A stretch of DNA of 64,000 nucleotides from Halorubrum coriense DSM 10284 (GTDB lineage: Archaea > Halobacteriota > Halobacteria > Halobacteriales > Haloferacaceae), in the NCBI RefSeq assembly GCF_000337035.1, contig NZ_AOJL01000060.1, positions 90,458 to 154,457 of the forward strand, given 5' to 3'. Both the position numbers and the translations under genes were made by a program. The notes below the pieces were generated by a model, which had not been told where the DNA came from, ran no database searches, and worked only from the letters and a program-made list of their open reading frames with translations. Numbering within the stretch: the stretch's first letter is position 1; each line of letters starts with the position of its first letter. Of this stretch, positions 45,156 to 53,940 are shown one piece after another.

Positions 45156-46682
45156 ATGAGAAACACCACCAGAACGCTGCTCGTCGTCGCCGTGGTCCTG
45201 CTCGCGCCGCTGGCCGCCGCCGGTCCGGCGGCCGCACAGCCGGATCCGCCGGCCGAGTTCTACGGGTCCGCCGCGGTCGACGGTGAGCCAGCGCCAGAGG
45301 GCACGACGGTCCAGGCCGTCCTCGACGGCGAGGTCGTCGACGAGACCGCGGTCGACGGTGACGGTCAGTATGGTGGGGCAGACCCGCTCGCCGAGCGGCT
45401 CACGGTACAGTGCGCCGCCGGCGACGGAAGCGAAACCATCGAGTTCCGGCTCGCGAGCGGCGCGACCGCCGACCAGACCGCGTCGTGTACGCCGGGCGAG
45501 GCCGTCGAAGTCGACCTGACGTTCCCGTCGCTCGGAGACGGTCCGGACGGCGGCGACGGCAGCGACGGCGGCGACGGCAGTGACGGCAGTGACGGTAGCG
45601 ACGGCAGTGACGGTAGCGACGGCAGCGACGGTAGCGACGGCAGCGACGGCAGCGACGGCAGCGACGGTAGCGACAGCAGCGACGGCAGTGATGGCAGCGA
45701 CGGCGGTTCGTCCGGCGCACCGAGCGGCGGGGGCGGCGGAGGCGGCGGAGGCGGCGGACAGGTCGGCGCTTCGACGCCCGACGGGCCGAGCGTCGACGTC
45801 ATCTCCGTCGACGACGGCGCGACGCTCCGCGTCGAGGACGTGCCGGGCAACGACCCGGTCGATGTCGACGTCGCCGGGGCCGTCTCCGGTGCCGGCGTCT
45901 CGCTCCGGTCGATGACCGTCGATCACCGGCTCGAACCGGACGACTACCGCATCGAAGTGACGAACGTCGCCGAACGGCCGACCGGCGGCGCGTCCGCGCT
46001 GGACGGCGCCGAGCCCGTCGGCTACCTCGGCGTAGAGCCGATCGGCACCGACCGGATCCGGTCGGCGACGCTGCGGTTCGCGGTCGATCCGGCTGCGCTC
46101 CCGGAGAACGCGTCCGCGGATAACGTGGCGCTGTACCGCTACGCGGACGGCTGGGAGCGGATCGACACTGAGGCGGTCTCCACCGAGGGCGAACGCTACG
46201 AGTTCGCCGCGCAGGTCGACGCGTTCTCGTCGTTCGCGGTCGGCGTCGCCACCGCGGACGTCGCGGTGACGGAGGCGGGCGTCACCGCCGAGGAAGTCGC
46301 CGCGGGCGACGTCGTCGAGGTGACCGCGACCGTGACGAACGACGGCGCCGCCGACGGGGCGGCGACCGTCACGCTGCTCGTCGACGGCGAGGAGCGCACC
46401 GACCAGCGGGTGACGGTGCCCGGCGGAGAGTCGATCGAGGTGCTGTTCTCGACGCCGGTCGACGAGACGGGCGAGTACTCGTTCGCGGTCGACGGCGTCG
46501 ACGCCGGCAGCGTCTCGGTCGTCGAGGGCGACGCGACAGCCGACACCGAGAGCGGCGACGCGGAGAGCACCGACGCCGAGAGCGGCGGCGATACGACGCT
46601 CGAGGAGCAGGCGCCCGGGTTCGGTCCGGTCGTCGCGCTGCTCGCGCTGCTCGGTGCGGCGCTGCTCGCGCGGCGTCGCTGA
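45156..46682 (+). CDS. PGF-pre-PGF domain protein with PGF-CTERM anchor
   Basis: 508 aa, 9 nt after the previous stop. Signal peptide TLLVVAVVLLAPLAAAGPAA. A beta domain follows (GSAAVDGEPAPEGTTVQAVL), then a Ser-Asp-Gly tandem repeat and an 11-Gly run. The PGF-pre-PGF domain spans about 210-365 (VALYRYADGWERIDT, AFSSFAVGV). A CARDB-like domain comes next (VTEAGVTAEEVAAGDVVEVT). The C-terminal PGFGPVVALLALLGAALL plus RRR is the archaeosortase A sorting signal, so the protein should be lipid-anchored after cleavage. It probably tethers the neighbouring beta-helix protein (inference). Confidence 0.88.
   Translation: MRNTTRTLLVVAVVLLAPLAAAGPAAAQPDPPAEFYGSAAVDGEPAPEGTTVQAVLDGEVVDETAVDGDGQYGGADPLAERLTVQCAAGDGSETIEFRLASGATADQTASCTPGEAVEVDLTFPSLGDGPDGGDGSDGGDGSDGSDGSDGSDGSDGSDGSDGSDGSDGSDGSDSSDGSDGSDGGSSGAPSGGGGGGGGGGGQVGASTPDGPSVDVISVDDGATLRVEDVPGNDPVDVDVAGAVSGAGVSLRSMTVDHRLEPDDYRIEVTNVAERPTGGASALDGAEPVGYLGVEPIGTDRIRSATLRFAVDPAALPENASADNVALYRYADGWERIDTEAVSTEGERYEFAAQVDAFSSFAVGVATADVAVTEAGVTAEEVAAGDVVEVTATVTNDGAADGAATVTLLVDGEERTDQRVTVPGGESIEVLFSTPVDETGEYSFAVDGVDAGSVSVVEGDATADTESGDAESTDAESGGDTTLEEQAPGFGPVVALLALLGAALLARRR
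45546..45711 (+). repeat. 9-nt tandem repeat encoding Asp-Gly-Ser
   Basis: Units GACGGCAGT/GACGGTAGC/GACGGCAGC, about 17 copies in frame inside the PGF-CTERM protein gene, followed by a poly-Gly coding tract at 45723-45762. Slippage would change linker length without frameshift. Confidence 0.85.
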
Positions 46683-46755
46683 CGCCGTACGGGCGGTTCG
46701 GAACGCCCCTTTTCTTTTTCATCGACGCGTCGGACGCGGGCCGCGAGAGCGCGCG

Positions 46756-46953
46756 CTAGAGGTCCCGGAACGACGCGGTGTACACGAGGAACGCGCCGGT
46801 GAGGAGGACGAACGCGAGGAACGTCACGAGCGCGAGCACGTTCGCGACCGGGGAGAGCGGCGCGAGGAAGGACTCTCCGGTCGAGTCGAGCACGAGGACG
46901 GCGAGGAGGGCGGCGATCAGCCCGAGCAACCAGTTCGTGAGAATGTCGTCCAT
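46756..46953 (-). CDS. Small two-helix membrane protein
   Basis: 65 aa from ATG 46953 (MDDILTNWLLGLIAALLAVL). Hydrophobic helices at about 8-22 and 36-58 with a short loop between (DSTGESFLAPLSP). It ends VYTASFRDL. A TATA-like ctttttgtc lies about 28 nt upstream. It is convergent with the PGF-CTERM gene, with a T-rich tract (46709-46719) between. No recognised family. Confidence 0.6.
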   Translation of the reverse strand: MDDILTNWLLGLIAALLAVLVLDSTGESFLAPLSPVANVLALVTFLAFVLLTGAFLVYTASFRDL

Positions 46954-47116
46954 GGCTCGCTCGACACGACGACCCGACAAAAAGCCGCGGATGACACGGA
47001 GGCGAGCGACGCCGAGCCGCAGCGGAGACGGAACCGCGGACGGGGCGGAACCGGAGACGACGCGGAGCCGCGGGCGGAGCGCGGGAGCACCGTGGGCCGG
47101 CGACGCCGCCGGAGCT

Positions 47117-48868
47117 ATGAGAGTCGGGACCGTTGATCATTTCGTGAGCGACCGGACGACCTGCTGGCTGCTCGGCGACCAGCTCAACCCCGACCTCGAC
47201 GTCCTCGATCGGGCCGACGACGTGCTGCTGATCGAAGCCCACGGGTTCGCCGATCGGAAGCGCTACCACGCCCACAAGCTGACGCTCGTGTTCTCGGCGA
47301 TGCGGCACTTCCGCGACGACCTCCGCGAGCGCGGCCACGACGTGACGTACGTGCGCGCGGAGTCGTTCGGCGAGGGGCTCGACGAGTTCTTCGCCGAGCG
47401 GACGACCGGGGAAAACGACGGCGACGGCGACGACGGCGGCGGACCGCGCCTCCGGCTCATGCGCCCCGCGAGCCACGGCGCCGGCGAGCGGCTCCGCGAG
47501 CTGGTCGCCGAGCGCGGCGGCACCCTCGAACTCGTCGACAACGAGCTGTTCTGGACGACGCCGGCCGACTGGCGCGAGTGGGCCGGCGACGACGATGGGG
47601 ACGACGACGAGCCGCTTCTCGGCGACGACGGGGCGGCCGAGCGGACCTACCGACAGGAGCACTGGTACCGGCACGTCCGCCGCGAGACGGGGGTGCTGAT
47701 GGACGGCGACGAGCCGGTCGGCGGCGAGTGGAACTACGACGACCTGAATCAGGAGACCCCGCCGGACGACTGGACCCCGCCGGGGCGGCCGACGTTCGAA
47801 CCGGACGAGCTGACCCGCGAGACCCACGCGTGGGTGCGCGACCGGTTCGACACGTGGGGGAACGACGCGCTCGACGGGTTCCGGTGGCCGGTAACTCGGG
47901 GCGAGGCCCGCGAGGCGCTCGACCGGTTCGTCCGGGACGGGCTGCCCGCGTTCGGGCGGTACGAGGACGCGATGGTCGGCGGCGAGCCGTTCCTCTCGCA
48001 CTCGCTGCTCTCGCCGGCGATCAACCTCGGCCTGCTCGACCCGCGCGAGCCGGTACGGGCGGTCGAGCGCGCCTACGAGGAGCGGGGGGTCGAACCCGGC
48101 GCGTACGACCCGGACGACCACGGCGAGGCGGGCGGGGCGACGACGTCGCTCGACGAGTTCGGAGGGGGCGGGACGGCGGTCGAGGACGGGGCGGCCGAGG
48201 CCGACGAGCCGGCACCGGTGCCGCTCAACGCCGCCGAGGGGTTCGTCAGGCAGGTGGTCGGCTGGCGGGAGTTCATGCGCCACGTGTACCGCGAGGCGAT
48301 GCCGGAGCTCGCGGACGCGAATCAGTTGGATCAAGAGCGGGAGCTCCCCCCCGCCTACTGGGACGGCGAGACGGACATGCGGTGTCTCTCGGAGGCGGTC
48401 GGGCACGTCCGCGAGTTCGGCTACGCCCACCACATCGAGCGGCTGATGGTGCTGTCGAACTTCGCGCTGGTGTACGGCGTCGACCCCGCCGACGTGAACG
48501 AGTGGTTCCACCTCGGCTTCGTCGACGCCTACCACTGGGTGACGACGCCGAACGTCGTCGCGATGGGGTCGTTCGGTACCGACGTGCTCTCCTCGAAGCC
48601 GTACGCCTCCTCGGGGAACTACGTCAACCGGATGAGCGACCACTGCGCCGACTGCCGGTACGCCGTCTCGCGGACCACGGGCGAGGGGGCCTGCCCGTTC
48701 AACGCGCTCTACTGGGACTTCCTGAAGGAGAACGAGGAGACGCTCCGCGGCACGGGGCGGATGGGGCTGATGTACTCGCACGTCGACAAGAAGGGCGACG
48801 AGGAGTGGGCGGCGATCCGGGAGCGCGCGGATCGGGTGCGTGAGCTCGCCGAAGACGGGTCGCTGTGA
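47117..48868 (+). CDS. Iron-sulfur cryptochrome/photolyase (FeS-BCP, PhrB type)
   Basis: 583 aa from ATG 47117. The N-terminal domain (CWLLGDQLNPDLDVLDRADD) binds the antenna. The FAD domain shows EGFVRQVVGWREFMRHVYRE, HHIERLMVLSNFALVYGVDP and DAYHWVTTPNVVAMGSFGTD. Four Cys at 423, 510, 513 and 526 match the [4Fe-4S] ligands; the 3- and 13-residue spacings equal those I recall for Agrobacterium PhrB. Such enzymes repair (6-4) photoproducts with light. An acidic insertion near residues 140-175 and 350-370 is halophilic. Confidence 0.93.
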   Translation: MRVGTVDHFVSDRTTCWLLGDQLNPDLDVLDRADDVLLIEAHGFADRKRYHAHKLTLVFSAMRHFRDDLRERGHDVTYVRAESFGEGLDEFFAERTTGENDGDGDDGGGPRLRLMRPASHGAGERLRELVAERGGTLELVDNELFWTTPADWREWAGDDDGDDDEPLLGDDGAAERTYRQEHWYRHVRRETGVLMDGDEPVGGEWNYDDLNQETPPDDWTPPGRPTFEPDELTRETHAWVRDRFDTWGNDALDGFRWPVTRGEAREALDRFVRDGLPAFGRYEDAMVGGEPFLSHSLLSPAINLGLLDPREPVRAVERAYEERGVEPGAYDPDDHGEAGGATTSLDEFGGGGTAVEDGAAEADEPAPVPLNAAEGFVRQVVGWREFMRHVYREAMPELADANQLDQERELPPAYWDGETDMRCLSEAVGHVREFGYAHHIERLMVLSNFALVYGVDPADVNEWFHLGFVDAYHWVTTPNVVAMGSFGTDVLSSKPYASSGNYVNRMSDHCADCRYAVSRTTGEGACPFNALYWDFLKENEETLRGTGRMGLMYSHVDKKGDEEWAAIRERADRVRELAEDGSL

Positions 48869-48871
48869 GGC

Positions 48872-49117
48872 CTACTCGCCGCTCGCGAGCCGGCGCAGCC
48901 GCGGGAGCGCCTGCTCGTACCCGAGGCCGACGAGCCCCACGTACAGCGCGAGCAGCCCCATGCCGACGGCCCACGCGCCGAGGACGAGTTCGCCGCCCGA
49001 GACCGCGGAGAGTCCGAACTGTTCGAGCACGACGCCGACCGCGGCGGCCGCGCCGGCGCCGACGGTGACGGCGAGGAGTTCGACGAGTTCGACCGCGACG
49101 GCAGGTACTTCGACCAT
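48872..49117 (-). CDS. Small haloarchaeal two-helix membrane protein
   Basis: 81 aa from ATG 49117 (MVEVPAVAVELVELLAVTVG). Hydrophobic stretches at about 11-30 and 42-62, ending in the basic LPRLRRLASGE. The upstream TATA-like cataatcg supports this start rather than 49189. It is convergent with the photolyase gene, 3 nt apart. Function unknown. Confidence 0.6.
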   Translation of the reverse strand: MVEVPAVAVELVELLAVTVGAGAAAAVGVVLEQFGLSAVSGGELVLGAWAVGMGLLALYVGLVGLGYEQALPRLRRLASGE

Positions 49118-49214
49118 ACCCGAGGGGGACGGTCGGCGATTATGACTCTTTCGGGAGAACTGTGAACGTCGCGTCGTCGGTTGACTCACCGGGATCGGCC
49201 CGCTCGCGGACGGC

Positions 49215-49394
49215 TCACTTCAGTCCAAACGACCGCATGACGGTGTCGGCGAGCCCCTTCGCGATCAGGGCGAGGCCGGCGAGCAGCACCATCATCGCCC
49301 CGGCGATGACGGGGTCGCGGTAGGTGATGATACCGACCGCCGCGACGACGAGGAAGAGCCCGGCGATGCCTTCGAGACCGAGTTTGTTTCGCAT
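49215..49394 (-). CDS. 59-aa membrane micro-protein (probably DUF7470)
   Basis: [20 protein letters not shown], a [19 protein letters not shown] helix, and the tail [14 protein letters not shown]. Two short helices separated by TYRDP make a hairpin. The pattern matches DUF7470 as I recall it. A TATA-like gatttaac lies about 28 nt before the ATG. It is below common ORF-length cutoffs but composition, promoter and family resemblance support it. Confidence 0.68.
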   Translation of the reverse strand: MRNKLGLEGIAGLFLVVAAVGIITYRDPVIAGAMMVLLAGLALIAKGLADTVMRSFGLK

Positions 49395-49533
49395 GTCGTC
49401 AGGTCTCCGTCGAGCGGTGTTAAATCGGACTGATCCGCGCGGACGCGACGCGACGACGCCCCGGGAACGCGTCGGCGTCGCCCCGGCAGAGAGCGGCCCT
49501 TTTATTTCCGCGAGCGCGTATCACCGCGTACGC

Positions 49534-49824
49534 ATGAGCAACGGAGACGGTGGCGGTCGGAACGACCTCCGGATGCCCGACGACGACGAGGTGTTCGCGG
49601 AGGTCGTCGAGATGCTCGGCGCGAACCGCGTCAAAGTGCGCTGTGCGGACGGGAAACAGCGAACCGCGCGCATCCCCGGCCGGATGCAAAAGCGGGTGTG
49701 GATCCGCGAAGACGACATCGTCCTCGTCGAGCCGTGGGACTGGCAGGACGAGAAGGCCGACATCTCGTGGCGCTATGAGAAGAGCGAGGCCGAACAGCTC
49801 CGCGAGGAAGGCCACCTACAGTAA
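49534..49824 (+). CDS. eif1a: Translation initiation factor 1A
   Basis: 96 aa. The OB fold motif [20 protein letters not shown], then [20 protein letters not shown] and [18 protein letters not shown] are diagnostic. It supports start-codon selection on the 30S subunit. The ATG at 49534 ([19 protein letters not shown]) follows a ttttattt box by about 30 nt. An unrelated ORF reading starts further up at 49324 but has no coding character. Confidence 0.96.
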   Translation: MSNGDGGGRNDLRMPDDDEVFAEVVEMLGANRVKVRCADGKQRTARIPGRMQKRVWIREDDIVLVEPWDWQDEKADISWRYEKSEAEQLREEGHLQ

Positions 49825-49998
49825 GCCGTTTCGCGTCGATCGACGGGGGACGTCGCCGGGGGCGCGGTCGCCTGTCTGTGAGTCGCTGCCGGCGGAGCGA
49901 CGGCGAACACCGCCAGAGCCCCGGCCGCCCGTCGGAAGGCGTCGCTGCCGTCGCGCCGCGCTCCACGTTTTTAAGTTCGACCGACCCGCAACACGGGT

Positions 49999-50898
49999 AT
50001 GATCCGGCTCGCGATGACCACCGACGCGGAGACGTTCGAGCGCGTTCGCGGGCCGCTCGCGGACCGCGGCGTCCAGGTGGGTCACGTCCGAGCGAAAGAG
50101 CGGTCGCTCCGTGTTTCGAGCGGGGGAGACGGCGAAGCGGCGACGGTCGACGGCGAGGAGTTCGACGGCTTCGACGTGGGCCTCGTCTACCCGACCCGCC
50201 TGATGGAGGGCGCGGTCGTCGACGAGCGCCTCGGCGTCCCGTGGGTGAACGGCCGCGACACGGTCGTCACCTCGCGCAACAAGGCCGGCGTGCTGGCGAC
50301 GCTCGACGCCGCGGGGCTGCCGACGCCGAAGACGACGCTCGTGTCGAACCCGGTCGACGAGTCGGTCGTCGTCGACGCCGTCGCGGAGTTCTCGTACCCC
50401 GTCGTCGTGAAGCCGAACTCCGCGACCCGCGGCGTGGGCGTCGCGGCCGCGACCGACCTCGACTCGCTCCTGGGCGTCGTCGACTACCTGAACCTGATCC
50501 ACGACTACCGCGCCACCGGCGACAAGTCGTTCCTGATCCAAGAGTTCCTCCCGGACGCGCGCGACTACCGCGCGATGGTCGTCGACGGCGCGTGCGCCGG
50601 CGCGGTGCGACGCGAACTCGACGCCGACGCGCTCGCGGCCGGCCGGTGGAAGCACAACGTCCACCGCGGCGCGACGGCCCGCGGCGTCGACCTCGACCCC
50701 GAGGCGCGGGACCTCGCGGAGCGCGCGGCCGACGCGCTCGGGATCGACTACCTCGGCGTCGACCTGTTGGAGACCGACGACCGCCTCGTGATCAACGAGA
50801 CGAACGCGCGACCGACCGTCGACGCCGCGACGAAGTACGAAGACGACTTCTACGACCGGTTCGCGACGCTCGTCAGGCGAACCGCCGAGGACGAGTGA
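49999..50898 (+). CDS. RimK-type ATP-grasp ligase
   Basis: 299 aa. The N-terminal pre-ATP-grasp part is MIRLAMTTDAETFERVRGPL. The ATP-grasp shows VTSRNKAGVLATLDAAGLPT, VVVKPNSATRGVGVAA, FLIQEFLPDARDYRAMVVDG, and the Mg site LVINETNARPTVDAATKYED. RimK-type enzymes add glutamate to a carboxyl acceptor; relatives act on ribosomal S6, lysine/arginine carriers (LysX) or coenzyme F420 (CofF). Which of these applies cannot be told here. It starts 174 nt after aIF1A with its own ttttaag box. Confidence 0.88.
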   Translation: MIRLAMTTDAETFERVRGPLADRGVQVGHVRAKERSLRVSSGGDGEAATVDGEEFDGFDVGLVYPTRLMEGAVVDERLGVPWVNGRDTVVTSRNKAGVLATLDAAGLPTPKTTLVSNPVDESVVVDAVAEFSYPVVVKPNSATRGVGVAAATDLDSLLGVVDYLNLIHDYRATGDKSFLIQEFLPDARDYRAMVVDGACAGAVRRELDADALAAGRWKHNVHRGATARGVDLDPEARDLAERAADALGIDYLGVDLLETDDRLVINETNARPTVDAATKYEDDFYDRFATLVRRTAEDE

Positions 50899-50921
50899 GA
50901 AGCGGGGGGTGACGGGCCGAC

Positions 50922-51302
50922 TCAGACGAGGTCGATCGACGCGCTGTCGTCGTCGCGGTCGAACGAGACCTCCAAGACGCCGTTGTTGAACGTCGCGTCC
51001 GCGGAGTGCTCGTCGACGGGCGCGGGGAGATCGACCGTCTCGTCGTACTCGCGCCGGTCGGAGACGGCCGAGATGGTGAGCGCGTCGCCGTCGCAGCGGA
51101 GCGAGAGGTCGTCCTTCGAGACGGCGGGGAGATCGGCGACGAGACGGACCGAGTCCTCGGTGGTGTACGCGTCGACGTGGGTGTCGGAGCCGAACCCGGC
51201 GTCGTCGGCCGACGGGGCGTCACCGGTGGCCATCTCGTTCATCATCCGCTCGATCTCCTCGAAGAAGTCTCCGAACGGATCGTCGCGGTCGTCTCTGTCC
51301 AT
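50922..51302 (-). CDS. Hsp20-family protein with N-terminal helix
   Basis: 126 aa. The N terminus (DPFGDFFEEIERMMNEMA) is an amphipathic helix typical of haloarchaeal Hsp20 and GvpH-like proteins. The crystallin domain includes VDAYTTEDSVRLVADLPAVS, DALTISAVSDRREYDETVDL and the closing FNNGVLEVSFDRDDD. No I-x-I tail. It is convergent with the RimK-type gene, and the box cttatcgg lies upstream. It is the second of two clear Hsp20 proteins in the window. Confidence 0.85.
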   Translation of the reverse strand: MDRDDRDDPFGDFFEEIERMMNEMATGDAPSADDAGFGSDTHVDAYTTEDSVRLVADLPAVSKDDLSLRCDGDALTISAVSDRREYDETVDLPAPVDEHSADATFNNGVLEVSFDRDDDSASIDLV

Positions 51303-51518
51303 ACCTCACGTGAAGTCGGTGACCCCGATAAGCCTTCTGTCGGTCGCCGTATCGGCCGGTATCCGTCCGGTACCGACCAGTGACGGCCGGGCCGACGGGC
51401 GACGACCCGCCAGCGGCGGGGCGGATCGGCGACGGCGATCGTAATAAATTCGAACGATTATGACGATCTCCGGGCGACTGAGCCGGATTTAAGTAGTTGC
51501 GGCTCGCCTTTTTCGAAC

Positions 51519-52571
51519 ATGAGTAAATCGTATCTGTCAGCCGGTGACGACGTGAGCGACGACGAGGTCGTACGGGTGGGGCTCAACGGCTTCGGCCGCA
51601 TCGGGCGCAACGTGTTCCGCGCGGTGTTGGAGCATCCCCGGATCGAACTCGCCGGGATCAACGACGTGATGGACTTCGACGACATGGGCTACCTCGCCAA
51701 GTACGACACCGTCATGGGCCGGCTCGACGGCGTCGAGCGCGACGGCGACGCGCTGACGGTCGGCGACACCGAGGTGCCGCTGTTCAACGTTCAAGACCCC
51801 GCCGACCTCCCCTGGGACGAGCTGGACGTCGACGTCGCCCTGGAGTGTACGGGCATCTTCCGCACCCGCGACGACGCCGGCGCGCACCTCGACGGCGGCG
51901 CGGACACCGTGATCATCTCGGCCCCCCCGAAGGGCGAGAAGGCGGTCAAACAGCTCGTCTACGGCGTCAACCACGACGAGTACGAGGGCGACGACGTCGT
52001 CTCGAACGCCTCCTGTACGACGAACTCCATCACCCCCGTCGCGAAGGTGCTCGACGCGGAGTTCGGCATCGACGCCGGCACGCTCACCACCGTCCACGCC
52101 TACACCGGATCGCAGGCCCTCATCGACGGCCCCATGAGCAAGCGCCGCCGCGGCCGCGCGGCCGCCGAGAACATCGTCCCCACCTCCACCGGCGCGGCCG
52201 GTGCCGCCCAGGAGGTCCTGCCGCAGCTCGAGGGTAAGATCGACGGGATGGCGATGCGCGTCCCGGTCCCGACCGGCTCCCTCACCGAGTTCGTCGTCAG
52301 CCTCGGCGAGACCGTCACCGAGGAGGAGGTCAACGCGGCATTCCGCGACGCGGCCGACTCCGGCCCGCTCGCCGGCGTCCTCGGCTACACCGACGACGAG
52401 GTCGTCTCCTCGGACATCGTCGGGCTCCCCTTCTCCAGCTACGTCGACCTCCAGTCGACGAACGTCATCGCCGGCGGGAAGCTGCTGAAGATCCTCACCT
52501 GGTACGACAACGAGTACGGCTTCTCGAACCGGATGCTCGACATGGCCGCGTACGTCCACGACGAGGCGTAG
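51519..52571 (+). CDS. gap: Glyceraldehyde-3-phosphate dehydrogenase, type I (bacterial-like)
   Basis: 350 aa. NAD(P) binding VGLNGFGRIGRNVFRAVLEH; the catalytic Cys166 is in SNASCTTNSITPVA; the phosphate loop HAYTGSQALIDGPMSKRRRG and the end WYDNEYGFSNRMLD are intact. This is the glycolytic-direction enzyme adjacent to pgk in haloarchaea. An 18-residue acidic leader precedes the Rossmann fold. TATA-like tttaagta lies at about 51488-51495. It is the bacterial-type enzyme, distinct from archaeal type II. Confidence 0.94.
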   Translation: MSKSYLSAGDDVSDDEVVRVGLNGFGRIGRNVFRAVLEHPRIELAGINDVMDFDDMGYLAKYDTVMGRLDGVERDGDALTVGDTEVPLFNVQDPADLPWDELDVDVALECTGIFRTRDDAGAHLDGGADTVIISAPPKGEKAVKQLVYGVNHDEYEGDDVVSNASCTTNSITPVAKVLDAEFGIDAGTLTTVHAYTGSQALIDGPMSKRRRGRAAAENIVPTSTGAAGAAQEVLPQLEGKIDGMAMRVPVPTGSLTEFVVSLGETVTEEEVNAAFRDAADSGPLAGVLGYTDDEVVSSDIVGLPFSSYVDLQSTNVIAGGKLLKILTWYDNEYGFSNRMLDMAAYVHDEA

Positions 52572-52650
52572 ACGGCCCTATCGTCGGACGCGTCCGCTGT
52601 CGGCTCCGATCGGACAGGAGTCGGCCCGCCGCGCCCCGAAGCGCCGCCAG

Positions 52651-52657
52651 TTAAATA
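52651..52657 (+). promoter_or_regulatory. TATA box of pgk
   Basis: ttaaata, 23-29 nt before the pgk ATG, showing that pgk has its own leaderless promoter even though it follows gap by 108 nt. Confidence 0.55.
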
Positions 52658-52679
52658 GCTCATCGACGACCGTTCACCC

Positions 52680-53909
52680 ATGCCCGCGTTCGACACCATC
52701 GACGACCTCTTGGCCGACTCGCGCGTCCTCGTTCGACTGGACCTCAACTCGCCCATCGAGGACGGATCACCGCAGGACAACCGCCGGTTCGAGCGCCACG
52801 CGGAGACGGTCCGCGAACTCGCCGACGCCGGTCACCGGGTCGTCCTCATGGCCCATCAGGGCCGGCCCGGCCGCGACGACTTCACGTCGCTCGCCGGTCA
52901 CGCGGCGATCCTCGCCGACCACGTCGACCGCGACGTGGCGTTCGTCGCCGACACGGACGGCGAGGAGGCGCTGGAAGCGATCGACGCCCTCGGCGCGGGC
53001 GAGGTCCTCCTGTTGGAGAACACCCGGATGTGCGAGGACGAGCTCCCCGAAGCGGAGCCCGAGGAGAAGGCCGAGACTGAGTTCGTCCGGACGCTCGCGC
53101 CGCACTTCGACGCGTACGTCAACGACGCCTACTCGGCGGCCCACCGCAAACACGCCTCGCTGGTCGGGTTCCCGCTCGTCCTCCCCGCGTACGCGGGCCG
53201 CGTGATGGAGACGGAGTACGAGGCGAACACCGCCATCGCGACCCGCGAGTTCGACGGTCCCGTGACGATGGTCGTCGGCGGGACGAAGGCGACCGACGTG
53301 ATCGGCGTGATGGACGCCCTCGACGACCGCGTCGACCGCTTCCTCCTCGGCGGCGTCGCCGGCGAGCTGTTCCTGCGCGCCGCGGGCCACCCCGTCGGCA
53401 GCGACGTCGGCGGGATGGACCTGTTCGACGAGCAGTGGGAGCGGAACCGCGAGCTGATCGAGTCGGTCCTCGACGAGCGCGGGGACGCGATCCACCTCGC
53501 GAGCGACCTCGCGTACGAGGGACCGGACGGCGAGCGCGCGGAGGTCGCGGTCGACGACATCGCCGAGAAGACCGAGGGGTACCTCGACGTCGGCTCCGCG
53601 ACGGTCGCCGACTACGAGCCGCTCATCCGCGAGTCCGACGCCGTCTTCGTGAAGGGCGCGCTCGGCGTCTTCGAGGACGAGCGGTTCGCCGACGGCACCG
53701 TCGGGGCCTTGGCGGCCATCGCGGAGACGGACTGCTTCTCGGTCGTCGGCGGCGGCGACACCTCGCGGGCGATCGAGATGTACGGCCTGAGCGAGGACGA
53801 CTTCTCGCACGTCTCCATCGCGGGCGGCGCGTACATCCGCGCGCTGACGGGCGAGCCGCTCCCGGCGGTGGAGGTCTTGGAGGCGGCGGCGCGGCGAGCG
53901 GAGGACTGA
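52680..53909 (+). CDS. pgk: Phosphoglycerate kinase
   Basis: 409 aa. It interconverts 1,3-bisphosphoglycerate and 3-phosphoglycerate. Motifs are RLDLNSPIEDGSPQDNRRFE, VVLMAHQGRPGRDDF, YVNDAYSAAHRKHASLVGFP, VMVVGGTKATD-like VVGGTKATDVIGVMDAL, and the C-terminal nucleotide loop VVGGGDTSRAIEMYGL. It follows gap in the common haloarchaeal glycolysis pair. The acidic surface is typical. Confidence 0.96.
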   Translation: MPAFDTIDDLLADSRVLVRLDLNSPIEDGSPQDNRRFERHAETVRELADAGHRVVLMAHQGRPGRDDFTSLAGHAAILADHVDRDVAFVADTDGEEALEAIDALGAGEVLLLENTRMCEDELPEAEPEEKAETEFVRTLAPHFDAYVNDAYSAAHRKHASLVGFPLVLPAYAGRVMETEYEANTAIATREFDGPVTMVVGGTKATDVIGVMDALDDRVDRFLLGGVAGELFLRAAGHPVGSDVGGMDLFDEQWERNRELIESVLDERGDAIHLASDLAYEGPDGERAEVAVDDIAEKTEGYLDVGSATVADYEPLIRESDAVFVKGALGVFEDERFADGTVGALAAIAETDCFSVVGGGDTSRAIEMYGLSEDDFSHVSIAGGAYIRALTGEPLPAVEVLEAAARRAED

Positions 53910-53940
53910 GAGGGACGGACCGACGCGGCGGCCGACCGAA

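Noticed and set aside
45546-45762. Regular repeats resembling a CRISPR or satellite
   Set aside because: In-frame Asp-Gly-Ser codons within a signal-peptide and PGF-CTERM protein.
42051-45926. A 1,291-codon minus-strand ORF across the surface-protein genes
   Set aside because: It is the antisense shadow of GC-rich coding DNA. Its composition (Val/Arg/Asp runs) and lack of promoter or motifs fit a mirror frame, while the plus strand has signal peptides and domains.
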